DNA of 64,000 nucleotides from NCBI RefSeq assembly GCF_954871325.1, contig NC_088778.1, positions 9,705,743-9,769,742 of the forward strand, written 5' to 3'. Source of the DNA: Gordionus sp. m RMFG-2023 (Eukaryota; Nematomorpha; Gordioida; Chordodea; Parachordodidae). Shown here in pieces: positions 59,686-64,000 of this stretch. Below the pieces are notes generated by a model. That model made no database searches. It was given only the letters and a program-made list of their open reading frames with translations, and was not told where the DNA came from. Position 1 is the stretch's first letter, and each line of letters begins with the position of its first letter. Position numbers and translations under genes: made by a program.

Positions 59686-62600
59686 GAATTATAGTATAAA
59701 AATCCACTGTGGCATTACCTAGGCTTCTTCTCTTTTTTAAAACATATTTTTTCTTTAAAATTTTTTTTAAAATATATTCTTTTTATTTTTTTATATATTT
59801 TTAAATTTTTTACTTATATGGTATCATATATTATAAATTGTAATCGTTTTATATTTAGAAAGTCATAAATAAATAAAAATATTTACAGAATAATGTTGAT
59901 ACTAGAAAGTCGAAAAAAGAAGGTCTTTTTTTAAACAATAAAGAGGAAACTCGTCAACATTCAATGTTAAGAAAAACTTTAAAAAAATGTTCTTTTTGAA
60001 GATCTTGAGAATGATCAAGAAAATAAAAATAATTCTTTAAGTATTTTTATTGACTTATAAATTAAATTCTCGATTTATTCAATATAACACCACCCATCAT
60101 CATCTGCACCAGTTGAATGTATGAATAGCATAGAAAATGGTGTATTATGTCCTAACCGTTCCTGTTAATTTGATCAAATATATTATTGCATTTTTGGTAG
60201 ACATTTTAAATAAAATATCTGAAAAATATAAGTAGCGATATCTGCTATAGCATTTTATTTTGAAAGCATCGAATAATTTTACTTTTTTGAAAAATTAACA
60301 CTCTCTTTTAAGGTAAAGTAACATGTAAGATTTATAAATATGTAATTATAATTTTATTCAGTGGTGTCACTAGGGGTGGGGCGTATTTTACTTTTCATCG
60401 AAGATTATATGCACAAGGTATCACCATACCCGGTCTCCCCTATATATGTAGTTTTAAATATTTTAATTAGATACCTTTTTAAACAATAGGTGTATATTGA
60501 ATTAATTTTAAAAACAAATTAATATAAACTATAAACTTCAATGAGGCCTTTTCGGATGTGACCTCGTTCAGTCTCATCATTGCATGAACTGCAATCTCCT
60601 ATTAAATGCCAAGGGATGGCCTTAATTTCAATAAAGATCAAGGTCGACATCAACCACACTCTTCTTTCACCTTTAATTTTTTTAAAAATTTAGTTCACAA
60701 ATTTAAATTTTAAACACTTGAACCTAGGGAATTCTTATTCCTTAGGTAATAAAATAAATATTTTAAAATTTTTTAAAATGGTTCAAAATATTTTCTATTT
60801 TTTTTATATATTAGCTTCATGTAATTCTTTTTAGTTTTATAAAAAACGTCAACATATGTATTTAAAAATAATATATCATAATTCTTAAGCTGAACCTGTA
60901 GCCATGCCATTTCTATGATTTTAAAAACCCAAGCTTGGCCGGATTCAAATAACCTATCTAAAAAAAAATTACTGAGCGCCCATTTAAAAAAAATTTTAAA
61001 TTGTATAGCCAATTGAATAATAACGCTTTCTATTAACCTTTGAAATGATTAAATAGCCAAAATAATTTCAAATAGCCATTTAAAAATCAGATCCAAATTT
61101 TTTTTACATTTTTTTAAAACTCAGAGGCCAATAATTTTTTTAGATATTTCCAAACGAGAGAATCTTATTTTTTAATTAGTTATTGATAAAATTTAAAATT
61201 CTATTTAAAAAAAAACTCGTCCCAACTCGATTTTGCATTTATTTTTTATATTTTAAGTTTAGCGTAAAATGATAGCATGTTATTTTGCGGACCTATCAGC
61301 CAAATCGAATTCCAGAGCGACAGGTCTCTGACATACACTCATAGCAAAAGCAGTTGACGTTTATTTTATTATTAATTTTATTGCACATACAAATAAATAG
61401 AATTTAAAAAATACAAATAAACAGTATTCATATATATATAATTATTTTTTTAATTATTATTGGGCTGAACCCCGTAGTCTTGGGCCATGGAGGAGCGGGT
61501 TACCCCAAAAATAATCTTTGGCCCTTAAACCTGACCTCATAATTTTTTTTGGCTTTATAAATATTTCCGGCCTTAAATTCTTAAAAAAAATATTAGTAAC
61601 AGAATTTTCATTTGCTCATTAACCATTAAATGAAAAAACAAAAAATAATATCGGTATTTTTTTTATTACTAGTCAAAAAGACACGTAGGCGAATTCGTCA
61701 GTTCCCGTGATAATTCTTTTCAACCTCCTCTATAATATGGTAAGTTGATGATTTTGATTGATGATTAATAATTCTAATTCTAAAATTGTCTTTATTTACT
61801 AACATATTTTATTATTCGATATGTATTCTGTGGAAAAATTCAAGAGAATTTAATAGGCATAATTGATTTTAAAAGTTTTCTGCTGAAAGCATTGCAAGTT
61901 ATATTTTAAAACGACCTAATGATTTAAAAATTCATACAATATGATACGTCAGTTATATGATGGTACAAATGTCATATCTGGTCAAAATGGAGGAGTACCT
62001 TGCTCCAAAATAAATAAATAAATTGAAACAATATATATCTTGTTATTAATAATTGGAATAAAAATATTCATTGTAATTTTATATTTTCAATTTAGCAAAC
62101 GCATATTTTTTAGCCGTTTTAACACATCCATACATATATTCTTTTTTGCCCATTCATTTATTTTTAAATGTATAAGATCAAAAGAATCAAACACAGGTTC
62201 ATCGACCTTTTTAAAGATTCAGGTTTGAAGAACTAGGATTCACTAATAAATACAAATAACGTTTAAAGATTTAGTTCAGGTTCAGCTAGGATCTCTGGGC
62301 ATACACGTAAAAGTATATTTTATAAATTAGAAAAACAATACTGTTCAAGTTAAAATGTTGGTATTATAATTAAATCATTTTATTTAAAAAAATATAAAAT
62401 ATTTTTTGAAAAGTAAAAAAGTTTATACTTTATTATTTTGAATATTCGAACTTTCTTACAAGATAAATAAAAACTATTTCCCTAAAAAAGTTAAATAGCA
62501 AACTTAAAAATTATTAAATTTTGATAAAAAAAAATCTCTTCTCCTTGTGGTTTTATAAAACTGATGTCATAATATTATCTCATTTTTTTCAATATCGTCT

Positions 62601-63200
62601 TTTTCCCAGAAATATAAAATTATTAATTTTTTGTAAATTATCAAAAACCAAATTATGAAATCAAAAACTAGAACAAAATTTTTTACTTTAAAAGAACAAA
62701 TTTATATTTAAAAAAGTTTATATTTAAAAGAACAAATTTATAATTAAAAAGTTTAAAAAAAAAAAATTTATAATCATTTTTACCTTTTCAATTTGGATAC
62801 ATTTTTTCTTTTTCTTTCAGGTCATTATCATCATAATTATGAATTTGGAAAGATTATTTCTGAAGAGTTTTTTTAAATTAAATTATTAGACAAAATTTAA
62901 AATTTTTTAAATAAAAACTAATTCGATATGAAAGCAAATATACAAGAAAAGTTTTTAAATAAAAGTAATTTTAATATTTATATAGCAAGTAAAATATTTT
63001 TTTATTAAAAAAAGAAGAAAATAATAAATGATATAAATATTAAAAGATAAAAATAAGCATTTTTTTTGATAATATGTAAATAGGGGGCAACGGGCACACC
63101 AGGAAATTTCACACTTTTGTTTTAATTTTTGGTTTAGAAAGTTTGTTTTGCTTTTTAATATTATTTTTTGCATTTGGGTAATCAATAGATATCATATGTA
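59686..63200. other. Repeat-scrap block, no gene seen
   Basis: It contains a hAT-type end at 60361-60378 and a CCCGGTCTCCCC motif at 60429-60440, GC-richer patches at 60580-60665, 61270-61350 (with a CAGAGACCTGTCGC end, reverse-complemented, near 61336) and 61465-61575, and AT-rich filler. Frames at 60773-61012, 62040-62228 and 62955-63185 are hydrophobic or basic AT translations with no domains. Confidence 0.4.
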
Positions 63201-64000
63201 CAAGAGTGTAGTTGGGGGGGGGGGGGCACGCATGCCCCGCCAATCAGAAATTTTTCAAAAAAAGTAGGGGGATTTTTTCCATAATAGTATTTTAGCATAT
63301 TAGGAATAGTTTTTACCATGATCATATAATATTTTATAAAAAAATGGTTTATTAATGTAATTGTACATTTTTATTTCAAAAACTTACCCTTCTATTTTAA
63401 TTGGTTCTTAGAATAGAATATTCAGCACTATATCCAACAATCATACCCTGTCAATATTTATCTCAGGGTTTAAAATTAGCGGTGTCCAATACAATAAAAA
63501 GTGTTACCGTTAATCACTTTAAAGCCTTTATTGGCACAATATATAGTTTATATAGCCATTCTAAAGAAAATCGAAAGGTGTATATCATATAGCTTTTGAA
63601 CTGGGCATTCAGTTGCTGAAGATTGAAAGGTACCACATGTAAAATGGGCGTCTAGCAGTCTTCGTGTTAAGTCAGTTTGGAATAACTATGAAGCCCTTTA
63701 TATGAATTTAATAAATTCAACAAATTCTATCAACAGTGAAAAATTTAACGGGCTGTTTATCCAATTAGGAAGTGGTTAATTCTTATCAGATCTCGCCTTG
63801 ATGTATAATGTTCTATTTAAATTATCCAATCTGCCTTTAAGGCTTCAGGCAAAAAAATCAGCGAACGATTCGTATTCTAAAATCGTTAAAGGATATGCCT
63901 GGTATATTATAAATCTTTTATATTTCTAAATGAATCTTTATTTAATATTTCTAAATGAGAATATATGAAAATAGCTCAAGAATGTAGGGAAGTATATAAT
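63201..64000 (+). mobile_element. Decayed hAT transposon, runs off right edge
   Basis: It starts with CAAGAGTGTAGTTGGGG, a G run and CATGCCCCGCCAATC, like the leader of the 44.69-kb copy. From 63401 a broken transposase frame follows, matching the central part of ZMYM1/TTF-type hAT transposases: YLSQGLKLAVSNTIKSVTVN (63459-63518; usually CHSHxLNLAVSxT), then VKWASSSLRVKSVWNNYEAL (from about 63638; usually TRWSSRxExVKxVWNNYEAL), then LSDLALMYNVLFKLSNLPLR (from 63785) and LQAKKSANDSYSKIVKGYAW. Several stops and frame changes break it. The N-terminal zinc-finger part is missing and the C-terminus lies beyond the window. Confidence 0.78.

Noticed and set aside
1-64000. CRISPR arrays, bacterial operons, rRNA or tRNA genes
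   Set aside because: No regularly spaced repeats with unique spacers, no ribosome-binding-site-led gene clusters, and no recognisable structural RNA.

Overview
The window is very AT-rich (about three quarters A+T by eye), poor in genes and dense in repeats. Exons stand out as short islands of higher G+C flanked by GT/AG splice signals, introns run to kilobases, and most of the rest is decayed transposon sequence. This is animal nuclear DNA. The mix of hAT, pogo-like and non-LTR elements would suit an arthropod, a cnidarian or a similar invertebrate, but nothing here fixes the lineage. No rRNA, tRNA, CRISPR array, operon or bacterial-style gene was seen.

Host genes. (1) On the minus strand, a long exon with a start codon (13822-13074) and a second long exon (2679-2078) are phase-compatible across an intron of about 10.4 kb. 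Together they would encode the first ~450 residues of a polar, Ser/Asn/Glu-rich protein with two basic patches, possibly nuclear, continuing off the left edge. (2) On the plus strand, three small islands (15223-15311, 18946-19046, 21883-21967) have splice signals and compatible phases, and read as the last exons of a gene ending at 21967. The middle one is the best supported. I recognise neither gene. A few isolated open stretches (30.85-31.04, 33.69-33.95 and 48.90-49.18 kb) are listed as weaker candidates.

Mobile elements. The strongest result is a set of non-autonomous hAT-type elements (MITEs). Seven have 8-bp target-site duplications that can be read directly (1351-1895, 15937-16271, 27285-27585, 35929-36621, 37877-38161, 42173-42486, 47269-47477) and an eighth is at 55832-56555. 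They fall into several families but share one design: terminal inverted repeats of the YARNG type, clusters of short GC-rich motifs next to the ends, and a plain AT-rich core. Two decayed hAT transposase genes are present: a C-terminal piece with the dimerisation region at 44.9-45.6 kb, and a central piece at 63.4 kb that runs off the right edge. Two non-LTR retrotransposon fossils lie at 51.6-52.7 kb (RTE-like reverse transcriptase) and 59.2-59.7 kb (C-terminal zinc-knuckle and endonuclease-like region). Pogo/Tigger-like ends occur at 5.1-6.2 and 32.5 kb, and an unclassified 1.15-kb element with a 9-bp duplication at 6392-7541.

Other structure. There is a three-copy tandem array of 375-401 bp at 40.2-41.35 kb, an (AAAAG)n microsatellite near 20.2 kb, long G and C runs tied to one repeat family, and a GC-richer island at 42.69-42.92 kb with a TATA-like box and two inverted repeats that could be a promoter.
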